From positions 60,083 through 124,082 of the forward strand of contig NZ_QJRY01000010.1 of assembly GCF_003205195.1 (NCBI RefSeq): a DNA stretch of 64,000 nucleotides, given 5' to 3'. How positions within the stretch are numbered: the stretch's first letter is position 1; each line of letters starts with the position of its first letter. Origin of the DNA: Peteryoungia wuzhouensis (GTDB lineage Bacteria; Pseudomonadota; Alphaproteobacteria; Rhizobiales; Rhizobiaceae). Shown here piece after piece: positions 28,021 through 36,988 of this stretch. The notes below the pieces were generated by a model. It ran no database searches. It had not been told where the DNA came from and worked only from the letters and a program-made list of their open reading frames with translations. A program made the position numbers and the translations under genes.

Positions 28021-29214
28021 ATGACATCGACATGGAAGCGCTGGGCCCTGATGGGCACCGGCCTGGGACTTGCTGCGTCCATTTCTGTCGCAGCGCTCGT
28101 TTATCAACTGCCGGGCACGATCGCAGCGGCCGAAACGGATACAGCGGCGGCCCCACCTTCCGCGATTCCGGTCACAGTCGCCGTGCTGAAAAATCGCGAG
28201 ATCCGCTCCTGGGAGGAGTTTTCCGGCCGGCTGGAAGCGATCGAACGTGTGCAGATCCGCTCTCGCGTTGCGGGTGCAATTAAGGGCGTCCATTTTCGCG
28301 AGGGCGCACTGGTCAAGGCAGGCGATCTTCTGTTCACGATCGATGCGGAACCCTTCAAGGCAGCCGTGACCCGAGCACAGGGCCAACGCGCGTCGGCACA
28401 GGCCAGACTTCAGCTCGCGTCGACGGAATTCGAGCGAGGGCGGAAGCTGTCGGCCGGCAACAGCATCTCGAAGAGCGAGTTTGACCAGCGCAGCAACGCG
28501 CTGGCGGAAGCCCAGGCTGCGGTGACGACCGCCGAAGCTGCGTTGCGGGCCGCTCAGCTTGAGCTGGACTACACCAATGTCCGTGCACCGGTCTCCGGTC
28601 GAGTTGGCAAGGTGGAGATGACTGTGGGCAACCTCGTCGCCGCCGGTTCGACATCCCCTGCGCTGACGACCCTGGTATCAGTCGATCCGATCTATGCTGC
28701 GTTCAGTGTCAGTGAAGAGACGGTTGCCAAGGCACTGGCAGAATTGCCCAGCTCCGGAGATGCACTGCCGCCGATCGAACAGATACCAGTGGAAATGGGA
28801 ACGCTTACCGATCAGGGCACACCGATCAAAGGCACACTTCAACTGATCTCGAACGAGGTGGAACTCGCCAGCGGTACGGTTGCCGTGCGCGCGGTGTTCG
28901 ACAATCCGGGGGGGCGGCTGATGCCTGGCCAATTCGTTCGTGTGCGTCTGGGGCAGCCTCGTGCTGCGAACAAGATCCTCGTCAGCGAGCGCGCCATCGG
29001 CACCGACCAGGACAAGAAATTCGTCTTCGTCGTCGGCGATGACAACAAGGTGGCCTATCGACCCATCGTGGTCGGGAGCATCTCCGAGGGTGGACGCATC
29101 GTCGAAAGCGGTCTGGAAGCCGGCGAACGCGTGGTCGTCAATGGCCTGCAGCGCATCGCCCCCGGCGCGTTGGTCGATCCGCAGAAAACAGACGATGTTG
29201 CCATCGCCAAATAA
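28021..29214 (+). CDS. RND efflux periplasmic adaptor (membrane fusion protein)
   Basis: A 397-residue adaptor of the AcrA/MexE/BepF type. The N-terminal signal or anchor segment is about 12-38. The lipoyl half-motifs are IRSRVAGAIKGVHFREGALV and YTNVRAPVSGRVGKVEM, flanking an alpha-helical hairpin (about 110-175) rich in Ala/Glu. Beta-barrel and membrane-proximal domains follow (LMPGQFVRVRLG, AIGTDQDKKFVFVV). It links the inner-membrane pump to an outer-membrane channel. It has a GGAG ribosome-binding sequence and is co-transcribed with the pump. Confidence 0.93.
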   Translation: MTSTWKRWALMGTGLGLAASISVAALVYQLPGTIAAAETDTAAAPPSAIPVTVAVLKNREIRSWEEFSGRLEAIERVQIRSRVAGAIKGVHFREGALVKAGDLLFTIDAEPFKAAVTRAQGQRASAQARLQLASTEFERGRKLSAGNSISKSEFDQRSNALAEAQAAVTTAEAALRAAQLELDYTNVRAPVSGRVGKVEMTVGNLVAAGSTSPALTTLVSVDPIYAAFSVSEETVAKALAELPSSGDALPPIEQIPVEMGTLTDQGTPIKGTLQLISNEVELASGTVAVRAVFDNPGGRLMPGQFVRVRLGQPRAANKILVSERAIGTDQDKKFVFVVGDDNKVAYRPIVVGSISEGGRIVESGLEAGERVVVNGLQRIAPGALVDPQKTDDVAIAK

Positions 29215-29339
29215 ATGATCCCGACGCGGCGTGCCACGGCACACCGCGTCTCCCCTTCATCACAAGAACCGTCTCGGTGCGCACCCGCCCGCCGGATGAG
29301 CCCGTCTGTCCTGTTTTTCATCCCGGAGAGGGTGCTGAC

Positions 29340-32300
29340 ATGAATATTTCCCGCTTTTTCGTCGACCGCCCGGTGTTTGCCGGTGTGCTGTCGATCCTGA
29401 TCGTCGTCGCAGGCTTGATCGGCATGCGCGCCTTGCCGATCTCCGAATATCCGGAGGTCGTGCCGCCTTCGATCGTCGTGCGTGCCGTCTATCCCGGCGC
29501 GAACCCGGTGGTCATCTCCGAAACAGTGGCGACGCCGCTTGAGGAGCAGATCAACGGTGTCGAGGACATGCTCTACATGAACAGCCAGGCGACGTCTGAC
29601 GGCGTTCTGACGCTGACCGTGACCTTTAAGCTTGGCACGGATCCGGACAAGGCACAGCAACTGGTCCAAAACCGCGTATCCCAGGCCGAGCCACGCCTGC
29701 CTGCGGAAGTGCGGGCGATCGGGGTGACCACCGTCAAGAGTTCGCCGGACTTCATCATGGTGGTGAACCTGGTCTCGACCACCGACCGCTATGACGTGAC
29801 CTATCTGCGAAACTACGCGACGCTCAACATCAAGGACCGGCTGACCCGCATCGAAGGCGTGGGTCAGGTGCAGGTGTTTGGCGCCGGCGACTATGCCATG
29901 CGGGTGTGGATCGATCCGCAGAAAGCGGCTCAACATGGGCTTGCCGCCAGCGACATCACCAATGCCATCCGGGAACAGAATGTGCAGGCCGCCGCCGGGA
30001 TTATCGGTGCGTCTCCGACGCCTGGCGATGTCAGCCTGCAGCTCAACGTCAATGCGCAGGGGCGGCTTCGGACGCCTGAGGAATTCGGCAATATCATTGT
30101 GAAGACCGGGACACAGGGCGAAATCACCCGTCTCCGGGATGTTGCCCGTATCGAAATGGGGGCGGCGGACTACACGCTCCGCTCGCTGCTCGATGGTCAA
30201 CCGGCCGTCGCTGTGGCCGTGCTACAGGCGCCTGGATCCAACGCAATCGAGATCGCTGACAATGTCCATGCCACGATGGACCAGTTGCAGCTGGCCATGC
30301 CGGAAGGCGTCAAATACGAGATCGTCTATGACACGACCAAGTTCGTCCGTGCGTCGATCGAAAAGGTTGTAGACACCCTGCTTGAGGCCATCGCGCTGGT
30401 CGTACTCGTGGTCATCGTCTTCCTGCAGACATGGCGCGCTTCGATCATCCCGCTGCTCGCCGTGCCTGTGTCGATCATCGGTACCTTCGCAGTGATGTAT
30501 GCCTTTGGCTTTTCCATCAATGCGCTCACCCTCTTTGGTCTGGTGCTCGCAATCGGCATCGTGGTCGATGACGCGATTGTCGTTGTCGAAAACGTCGAGC
30601 GCAACATCGAGAAGGGGCTCAGTCCCCGTGAGGCGACCTACCAGGCCATGCGCGAGGTGTCGGGCCCTATTATCGCCATTGCCCTGGTCCTGGTCGCGGT
30701 CTTCGTGCCACTCGCCTTCATCAGCGGACTTTCTGGCCAGTTCTACCGGCAGTTTGCACTGACCATCGCAATCTCGACCGTGATTTCGGCGATCAATTCA
30801 CTGACCTTGTCGCCGGCACTTGCTGCACTTCTTCTCAAGGGGCACGACGCTCCGAAGGATTGGCTGACACGCGTGATGGACGGGCTGTTCGGCTGGTTCT
30901 TTCGTGGTTTCAACCGATTCTTCGGCGCCGCCTCGCGCGGTTACGGCCGCAGCGTCGGGGGGCTCGTCTCGCGCAAGTCGCTGGTCGTCGGTGTGTATCT
31001 GCTGCTCGTCGGCGCGACATATGCGGTATTCAATGCCGTGCCCGGCGGCTTCGTGCCGGCGCAGGACAAACAATATCTGATCGGCTTTGCACAGCTGCCT
31101 GACGGTGCCACGCTCGACCGCACCGAGTCCGTCATCAAGCGGATGAGCGCGATCGCCATGGAGCAGCCGGGCGTTGCCCATGCCATCGCCTTCCCCGGAC
31201 TGTCCATCAATGGCTTCACCATCGGTTCGAATTCCGGGATCGTGTTTGCCGTACTGGACGACTTCGAGGAGCGCACCACGCCGGAACTGTCCGGCGGCGC
31301 GATCGCCATGCAGCTGAACCAGAAGTTCGCCGGGATCCAGGACGCCTTCATCGCGATGTTTCCGCCACCGCCGGTCAACGGGTTGGGGTCGACAGGCGGC
31401 TTCAAGCTTCAACTGGAAGATCGGGCAGGCCTTGGTTATGCCGCACTCGATGAAGCGACAAAAGCCTTCCTCGGAAAGGCCTATCAGACACCGGAACTCG
31501 CCGGGCTCTTTTCGAGCTTCCAGGTGAACGTGCCGCAGCTCTATGCCGATCTCGACAGATCTCGGGCACAGCAACTGGGCGTCAGCGTGACTGACGTCTT
31601 CGAGACGCTGCAGATCTATCTGGGCTCGCTCTATGTGAACGACTTCAACTCGTTTGGTCGGACCTACAGCGTGCGTGTCCAGGCCGATTCTGCCTTCCGC
31701 GCCAAGCCGGAGGATATCGGCCAGTTGCAGGTTCGTTCACGGACGGGGGAAATGATCCCGCTTTCCGCCTTACTCAAGGTGGACGGGACGACCGGGCCAG
31801 AACGCACGACGCGCTACAATGGCTTTCTCGCCGCAGATATCAATGGCGGCCCAGCGCCCGGCTTCTCGTCCGGCCAGGCCCAGGCCGCGATTGACCGGAT
31901 CGCGGCGGAAACGCTGCCAACTGGCATCGCTTACGAATGGACGGACCTGACCTACCAGCAGATCCTGGCCGGCAATTCGACCATCGTGGTCTTTCCGCTC
32001 GCGCTGTTGCTCGTCTTTCTCGTGCTGGCTGCCCAGTATGAGAGCCTGACGCTGCCGATAGCGATCATCATGATTGTCCCGATGGGCGTGTTGGCAGCTC
32101 TTGCCGGAGTCTGGTGGACAGGCGGCGACAACAACATCTTCACCCAGATCGGTCTTGTCGTCCTTGTCGGGCTCTCGGCGAAAAATGCCATCCTGATCGT
32201 GGAGTTCGCCCGCGAACTCGAATTCGAGGGACGAACCCCGGTTCAGGCGGCCATTGAGGCAAGTCGTCTGCGCCTGCGCCCCATCCTGATGACATCGATG

Positions 32301-32531
32301 GCCTTCATCATGGGCGTGGTTCCGCTCGTTCTGTCGACGGGGGCCGGATCGGAGATGCGTGCGGCCATGGGCCTGGCCGTATTTTCCGGCATGATCGGGG
32401 TGACGTTCTTCGGCATCTTCATGACACCGGTTTTCTACGTCGTGCTGAGAAGGTTGGCGGGCAACCGCCCACTTGTGCAGCACGACGCGATGCCTGCTCT
32501 ACAGCCGGTAGCGCCTGATGCTCGTCTCTAG
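29340..32531 (+). CDS. RND multidrug efflux pump, inner-membrane transporter (AcrB/MexF type)
   Basis: A 1063-residue proton-driven HAE1-family pump with the usual 12 helices and two large periplasmic loops. The start is MNISRFFVDRPVFAGVLSIL. The proton-relay aspartates in TM4 are present in AIGIVVDDAIVVVENVER, and the TM10-11 region in GLSAKNAILIVEFARELE. Full length. The ATG at 29340 is preferred over the frame opening at 29277 since it starts the conserved helix. No outer-membrane channel gene follows, so it probably uses a TolC-type protein from elsewhere. Confidence 0.95.
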   Translation: MNISRFFVDRPVFAGVLSILIVVAGLIGMRALPISEYPEVVPPSIVVRAVYPGANPVVISETVATPLEEQINGVEDMLYMNSQATSDGVLTLTVTFKLGTDPDKAQQLVQNRVSQAEPRLPAEVRAIGVTTVKSSPDFIMVVNLVSTTDRYDVTYLRNYATLNIKDRLTRIEGVGQVQVFGAGDYAMRVWIDPQKAAQHGLAASDITNAIREQNVQAAAGIIGASPTPGDVSLQLNVNAQGRLRTPEEFGNIIVKTGTQGEITRLRDVARIEMGAADYTLRSLLDGQPAVAVAVLQAPGSNAIEIADNVHATMDQLQLAMPEGVKYEIVYDTTKFVRASIEKVVDTLLEAIALVVLVVIVFLQTWRASIIPLLAVPVSIIGTFAVMYAFGFSINALTLFGLVLAIGIVVDDAIVVVENVERNIEKGLSPREATYQAMREVSGPIIAIALVLVAVFVPLAFISGLSGQFYRQFALTIAISTVISAINSLTLSPALAALLLKGHDAPKDWLTRVMDGLFGWFFRGFNRFFGAASRGYGRSVGGLVSRKSLVVGVYLLLVGATYAVFNAVPGGFVPAQDKQYLIGFAQLPDGATLDRTESVIKRMSAIAMEQPGVAHAIAFPGLSINGFTIGSNSGIVFAVLDDFEERTTPELSGGAIAMQLNQKFAGIQDAFIAMFPPPPVNGLGSTGGFKLQLEDRAGLGYAALDEATKAFLGKAYQTPELAGLFSSFQVNVPQLYADLDRSRAQQLGVSVTDVFETLQIYLGSLYVNDFNSFGRTYSVRVQADSAFRAKPEDIGQLQVRSRTGEMIPLSALLKVDGTTGPERTTRYNGFLAADINGGPAPGFSSGQAQAAIDRIAAETLPTGIAYEWTDLTYQQILAGNSTIVVFPLALLLVFLVLAAQYESLTLPIAIIMIVPMGVLAALAGVWWTGGDNNIFTQIGLVVLVGLSAKNAILIVEFARELEFEGRTPVQAAIEASRLRLRPILMTSMAFIMGVVPLVLSTGAGSEMRAAMGLAVFSGMIGVTFFGIFMTPVFYVVLRRLAGNRPLVQHDAMPALQPVAPDARL

Positions 32532-32691
32532 ACTGAGAAACGACTGACTGATGGGGCGCCCCAAAGGACAGACAAGATCAGAGCCGGCGCAGACAGCACA
32601 GGGTGCGGATGGTTTTTCGTTCTTGCTTTTGTGACGGTAAAGATGTTGCGAAGCCGTTCGTTTGTCGTCGCACCATCACCACGTCGATGAA

Positions 32692-32723
32692 GACCGCAGC
32701 GGACCATTCGGCCCGCTGCGGTC
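32692..32723. terminator. Bidirectional hairpin between efflux pump and tctA
   Basis: A perfect 11-bp stem GACCGCAGCGG / CCGCTGCGGTC with a 10-base loop, between convergent genes. The T-tract is weak on both sides (ATTTA on the plus side). It lies 7 bases from the tctA stop and most likely terminates that operon. Confidence 0.7.
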
Positions 32724-32730
32724 ATTTACG

Positions 32731-34236
32731 TCATGCGTCCTTGAAGACATCCTCGCGGCCGCGTCTCATGGAGGGTGAAACGGCAACGATCAGGGCCATC
32801 ATGCCGACTGCCAGAAGGGTGGCGGAAAGCGGCGACTGGACAAAGGCCAGCGGATTGCCATCCGAGATGATCAGCGACTGGCGAAGCTTCTCTTCGAGCA
32901 ACCGTCCGAGCACGAAGCCAAGTGCAAGCGGCGCGGCTTCAAAGTCGAGCTTGTACAGTGCATAGCCGATGAAGCCGAAGAAGGCGGCCATCATCACCTG
33001 GGCAGCATCGTTTGCGATCGAGTACAGGCCAATGCAGCAGAAGCAGACGATGGCGGGGAAGAGCAGGCGATAGGGAACACGCAACAGCTTCACCCAGAGG
33101 CCAATCAGTGGCAGGTTGATGATGACAAGCATCAGGTTGCCGATCCACATCGAGGCAACCAGGCCCCAGAAGAGTTCCGGATTGCGCTCGATCACCTGCG
33201 GACCCGGGACGATGCCCTGGATCATCATCGCACCGACCATCAGCGCCATTACCGCATTGGGCGGCAGGCCGAGGGTGAGCAGCGGTATGAAGGAGGTCTG
33301 CGCGCCGGCATTGTTGGCGCTTTCCGGACCGGCGACTGCGGCCGGTGCCCCGTGGCCGAAATCCTGCGGCCGCTTGGAAAGACGCTTCTCGACGGCATAA
33401 CTGGCAAAGGGGCCAAGAATTGCGCCGTTGCCCGGCAAAACGCCCAGCACGGAGCCAAGGACCGTGCCGCGCATGATGGGGGCGAGATTTTCGCGCAGTT
33501 CACCGAGTGTCGGCCAGAGCCGACCGATCTGGTTCCTCACGACATCCCGCGTTTCCGGATCTGCCAGGTTCTTGAAGATCTCGCCGAAGCCGAAGATCCC
33601 CATGGCAAGGACCACAAATTCGATGCCGTCGTGCAGCATGCCGAGATCAAAGGTCAGGCGCTCGCGCCCCGTCTCCATATCTGCCCCGACACACGACAGC
33701 AGGATGCCGACGACGATCATCGCAATCGCCTTGACCAGTGAACCGCGCGCCAAGACGACGGCAAAGACGAGGCCCATGATCATCAGCGAGAAATACTCCG
33801 CCGGACCGAAGAGCAGTCCCATTCGGGTCATCGGGACGCCGAGAGCGGCAATTACAATGGTGGCAATAGTTCCGGCGATGAAGGAACCGATGGCGGCGAG
33901 GCCAAGTGCAAGGCCCGCCTGGCCCTTTTGCGCCATCTTGTGACCGTCGATCGCGGTCACGACAGCGGTTGCTTCTCCGGGAATGTTGACCAGGATTGCA
34001 GTCGTTGAGCCACCGTATTGCGCACCGTAATAGATACCGGCGAGCATGATGAGGGAGCCGGTCGGATCGAGTGACAGGGTCACCGGTAGAAGGATCGCGA
34101 TCGTTGCCACCGGGCCAACCCCGGGCAGCACGCCGACCAGAGTACCGATCAAACACCCGATGAAGCACAGCGCCACATTGTTGAGCGTCAGCGCGACGGA
34201 AAGGCCGAGGCCCAGGTTTGTAAAAACGTCGAACAT
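32731..34236 (-). CDS. tctA: Tripartite tricarboxylate transporter, large permease TctA
   Basis: A 501-residue inner-membrane protein of the TctA family with about 11-12 hydrophobic segments. Family motifs are GVLPGVGPVATIAILLPVT, YYGAQYGGSTTAILVNIPGE and LPGNGAILGPFASYAVEKRL, the duplicated glycine-rich substrate-site regions. It imports carboxylates with the binding protein TctC. It is the last gene of the galD-tctC-tctB-tctA operon, one base after tctB. Confidence 0.95.
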   Translation of the reverse strand: MFDVFTNLGLGLSVALTLNNVALCFIGCLIGTLVGVLPGVGPVATIAILLPVTLSLDPTGSLIMLAGIYYGAQYGGSTTAILVNIPGEATAVVTAIDGHKMAQKGQAGLALGLAAIGSFIAGTIATIVIAALGVPMTRMGLLFGPAEYFSLMIMGLVFAVVLARGSLVKAIAMIVVGILLSCVGADMETGRERLTFDLGMLHDGIEFVVLAMGIFGFGEIFKNLADPETRDVVRNQIGRLWPTLGELRENLAPIMRGTVLGSVLGVLPGNGAILGPFASYAVEKRLSKRPQDFGHGAPAAVAGPESANNAGAQTSFIPLLTLGLPPNAVMALMVGAMMIQGIVPGPQVIERNPELFWGLVASMWIGNLMLVIINLPLIGLWVKLLRVPYRLLFPAIVCFCCIGLYSIANDAAQVMMAAFFGFIGYALYKLDFEAAPLALGFVLGRLLEEKLRQSLIISDGNPLAFVQSPLSATLLAVGMMALIVAVSPSMRRGREDVFKDA

Positions 34237-34237
34237 C

Positions 34238-34759
34238 TCAGTATCCTAGCAACCAGGGCGCAACGGGAACCGAAAGGCCGAGCGCATAGCGGAACAGCCC
34301 TATGCAGAAGGCCGTCAGCACGGCGGAGAAAACGAGCAGCTCGGGAAGGCGGGAATCGCGGGCGGCAAGGCCAGAGGCGATGATCGCCAGCGGGCAGGCC
34401 ACCGCCATCCCGAGGCTCGGGATGGCGACTGGACCGAGGTGATAACCACGGATCGTGATGGCGAACAGGATGACGCCGAGGACCACGGGAATGGTCTCCC
34501 GTATTGCCCAGTGACCCGTCGACGGACCAGGATCCTTGATGCTGAGAGCGACCTGGACAATTCCGAGCCCGACGATCATGAGCGAGAGGACACGGGGCAT
34601 AAGGCCTGATCCGACGCCATCGCTGGTCATGAAGGGCAGGTCAGCCCCACCCCACAGGCCAAGGCCGCCGAGAGCCAGAAGGACAAGCCCGGCAATCCTT
34701 TCCCGCCCCTGCCAGCCGTTTTTGGCTGGCAGGTCAGTGTGTGTCGAGATGTCCTGCAT
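34238..34759 (-). CDS. tctB: Tripartite tricarboxylate transporter, small permease TctB
   Basis: A 173-residue protein with four predicted membrane helices (LVLLALGGLGLWGGADLP; VLSLMIVGLGIVQVALS; TIPVVLGVILFAITIRG; LLVFSAVLTAFCIGLF). These small TctB proteins are poorly conserved, so the call relies on topology and position between tctC and tctA. One base separates it from each neighbour. Confidence 0.88.
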   Translation of the reverse strand: MQDISTHTDLPAKNGWQGRERIAGLVLLALGGLGLWGGADLPFMTSDGVGSGLMPRVLSLMIVGLGIVQVALSIKDPGPSTGHWAIRETIPVVLGVILFAITIRGYHLGPVAIPSLGMAVACPLAIIASGLAARDSRLPELLVFSAVLTAFCIGLFRYALGLSVPVAPWLLGY

Positions 34760-34760
34760 G

Positions 34761-35741
34761 TTATTCGACCTTGATGCCGGCGGCCTTCACCACCTCACCC
34801 CAACGGGTGCGCTCCTTGGCCATAAAATCGGCAAAGGCCTGAGCACCCATGCTGGATGGGACAGCGCCGTCATTCTTCAGCTTGCCAAGTACCTCGGCAT
34901 CGCCGAGCGTCTCTGCGGTTGCCGCTTCGAGCTTTGCCTTGACCTCAGCCGGCATGCCCTTGGGACCGACAAGGCCATACCAGGCGGACGCTGTATAGCC
35001 AGCAAGCCCGGCCTCGATCGCAGTCGGAACATCAGGCAGCGTTTCGAACCGCTTGTCGCCGGTCACAGCAAGCGCCTTCAGCGTGCCGCTTTCGATGAGG
35101 CCGACGGCGGAGGGGATCGTGGTGACCATGAAATCGATGTGGCCGCCAACGAGGTCGTTCACGGCTGGGCCCGCTCCCTTATAGGGAACATGCTTGACCT
35201 TGATGCCGGCCGTCTGGCCGAGCAAAAGGGCCCCGAGATGGCTGGCCGACGCATTTCCGGCGGAACCGTATACCAGTTCCTTGGTTTTTGCGGCTTCGAT
35301 CAGTTCGCCGAGCGAATTGACCTGAAGACGCGGACCGACGACGACGACGAGAGAAGCATCAGCGATCATGGCGATCGGGTCGAGCGCTTCTGCCGGATCT
35401 GCCTTCAGATTGAAGATGTGGGGGTTTACCACCATCGGTCCCTGGTTTCCGATGAGGAGCGTATAGCCGTCCGGGTCGGCGGAGGCGGTCACCTCCGTGC
35501 CGATATTGGCCGCCGCACCTGGCCGGTTCTCGACGATGACGCGGCCGTCAAGCGCCTTTTCGAGGCGAGCGGCAAAGACGCGTGCGATTGCATCGGTCCC
35601 GCCGCCGGCGGCATAGGATACGACCAGCGTGATCGGTTTGGATGGATAGGCGTCCTGGGCCAGGCCGGGTCCTGCTACGGATAGTGCAAGGGCCGTGCTG
35701 CACAGAGAAAGCACGAGGCGGCGTGTGATTGTGATAGGCAT
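34761..35741 (-). CDS. tctC: Tripartite tricarboxylate transporter, binding protein TctC
   Basis: A 326-residue periplasmic binding protein of the TctC/Bug family. The signal peptide is about 28 residues (ends GLA-QD). Typical motifs are YPSKPITLVVSYAAGGGTDA, VENRPGAAANIGTEVTA, VPYKGAGPAVNDLVGGHIDF and DVPTAIEAGLAGY. The ligand is not predictable within the family; the neighbouring tautomerase suggests a tricarboxylate from aromatic ring cleavage, or a related acid. Confidence 0.93.
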   Translation of the reverse strand: MPITITRRLVLSLCSTALALSVAGPGLAQDAYPSKPITLVVSYAAGGGTDAIARVFAARLEKALDGRVIVENRPGAAANIGTEVTASADPDGYTLLIGNQGPMVVNPHIFNLKADPAEALDPIAMIADASLVVVVGPRLQVNSLGELIEAAKTKELVYGSAGNASASHLGALLLGQTAGIKVKHVPYKGAGPAVNDLVGGHIDFMVTTIPSAVGLIESGTLKALAVTGDKRFETLPDVPTAIEAGLAGYTASAWYGLVGPKGMPAEVKAKLEAATAETLGDAEVLGKLKNDGAVPSSMGAQAFADFMAKERTRWGEVVKAAGIKVE

Positions 35742-35772
35742 TTCTGATCTCCTCCCGAGTCAAGTATGGCAT

Positions 35773-36876
35773 TCACTTCGAAACGACGCGATGGTCTACC
35801 CCCATCGGATCGCGTTTGCGGACAAGCGCCGCACCTTCAAACAGCCGTCGGCTGGTTCTCATCACAGAGACCGTTGGACTGTTGTCTCCCTGGGCTTTCT
35901 CTATGCGGATGCGCAGAAGGCCAGTCGGATGCTCCCAAGCCAGAGATATCGGCAAGGTCATGTTGGGAAAGTGCTGCCCGACGAGGCTCGTCGGGATGGT
36001 GGCGGCAAGTCCGAGGCTGACCGCGCCTGTGGTCGCGAGTGCCGTGTGGCAGCTCGCAGGCGTGAAGTAGCGGACGGCAAGGTCGCCCTCACCCCGCGGG
36101 GCGCCGATCAGGAGCGGCTTTGGCAGGACGGACTGGCTCACATCGCCAAGGCCCATCATGCGGCCCGCTTCCCGTCTGATACTTTCGAGCCTCGTCATGA
36201 AATCACTGTTTTGATCGAGAACGGCGGCCGGTTCGGACCCGGTAAGACCAAAATCCGAGGCGCGCAGCACCACCAGTGGCGTCGCGCCGTCTACGAGGGT
36301 CGCATCGACACCCAGCACGCTGTCTACGGCGTTGCCAGTCGGCAAGAGCTTGCCCGTCTTGGCGCCGATGGCATTGCGGAAAGCGAGGTAAACGGGCGCT
36401 GCAGTACCGGGAACACCGTCGATCTGCGCTTCGCCCTGATAGACCATCCTGCCCTCTGGCGTGCGCACCCGCGCATCGATGATCTTGCCTGTGTTGACAT
36501 TATGAACCCGGATAAGGGTCTCCCCCATTTCAGCCGAAACGAGCCCCGCCTCGATCGCGAATGGAGCCACGGCCGAGAGCATGTTGCCGCAGTTCGGCGC
36601 CGTGTCGACGGTCATTTCCAGGACCTTCACCTGCGCGAACAGATAATCCACGTCGGCATCCGGACGGGACGGCGGACCCACGATCGCGACCTTGCTGCTC
36701 AGAGGATTGCCGCCGCCGATCCCGTCGATCTGCAACGGGTGGCCAGAGCCCATGATCTCCAGCAGAAGACGATCGCGTTCCACCGCATCCACCGGAAGAT
36801 CGCGGGACAGAAAAAAGGGGCCCTTCGACGTTCCCCCGCGCATCATTACGCAGGGTATCCTGATCAAATCGTTCAT
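35773..36876 (-). CDS. 4-oxalomesaconate tautomerase / PrpF-family isomerase
   Basis: A 367-residue isomerase of the PrpF family with the diaminopimelate-epimerase-like fold. Motifs are IPCVMMRGGTSKGPFFLSRD, GIGGGNPLSSKVAIV, DTAPNCGNMLSAVAPFAIE (the catalytic Cys region) and RYFTPASCHTALATTGAVSL. It fits best with the GalD branch that interconverts oxalomesaconate keto and enol forms in gallate or protocatechuate 4,5-cleavage pathways; PrpF aconitate isomerase is the alternative. It is first in the operon with tctCBA and divergent from a LysR gene. Confidence 0.85.
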   Translation of the reverse strand: MNDLIRIPCVMMRGGTSKGPFFLSRDLPVDAVERDRLLLEIMGSGHPLQIDGIGGGNPLSSKVAIVGPPSRPDADVDYLFAQVKVLEMTVDTAPNCGNMLSAVAPFAIEAGLVSAEMGETLIRVHNVNTGKIIDARVRTPEGRMVYQGEAQIDGVPGTAAPVYLAFRNAIGAKTGKLLPTGNAVDSVLGVDATLVDGATPLVVLRASDFGLTGSEPAAVLDQNSDFMTRLESIRREAGRMMGLGDVSQSVLPKPLLIGAPRGEGDLAVRYFTPASCHTALATTGAVSLGLAATIPTSLVGQHFPNMTLPISLAWEHPTGLLRIRIEKAQGDNSPTVSVMRTSRRLFEGAALVRKRDPMGVDHRVVSK

Positions 36877-36930
36877 TCCGTATCTTCCTCCAGGCCGGTC
36901 TTGGCCAACCGCGAGAGGAGAGTTGTCACG

Positions 36931-36947
36931 TCACAAATCAGTTGTGA
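36931..36947. promoter_or_regulatory. Candidate LysR operator, distal
   Basis: A perfect inverted repeat TCACAA / TTGTGA with a 5-base spacer (17 bases in all), midway in the 100-base gap between the tautomerase operon and the LysR gene. It is a plausible recognition site for the LysR regulator on the operon side. Confidence 0.45.
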
Positions 36948-36965
36948 AATGCAAAGAATTGCGCG

Positions 36966-36988
36966 ATTATTCCACTATGCGGAATAAT
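36966..36988. promoter_or_regulatory. Palindrome over the LysR start codon
   Basis: Perfect 8-bp arms ATTATTCC and GGAATAAT with a 7-base spacer that contains the ATG of the LysR gene (36977). Binding here would block the regulator's own transcription or translation start. Confidence 0.5.

Noticed and set aside
29055..30200. 381-residue open frame on the minus strand inside the RND genes
   Set aside because: It lies fully antisense to the strongly conserved adaptor and pump genes and has no recognisable domain; long antisense frames are common in GC-rich coding DNA.
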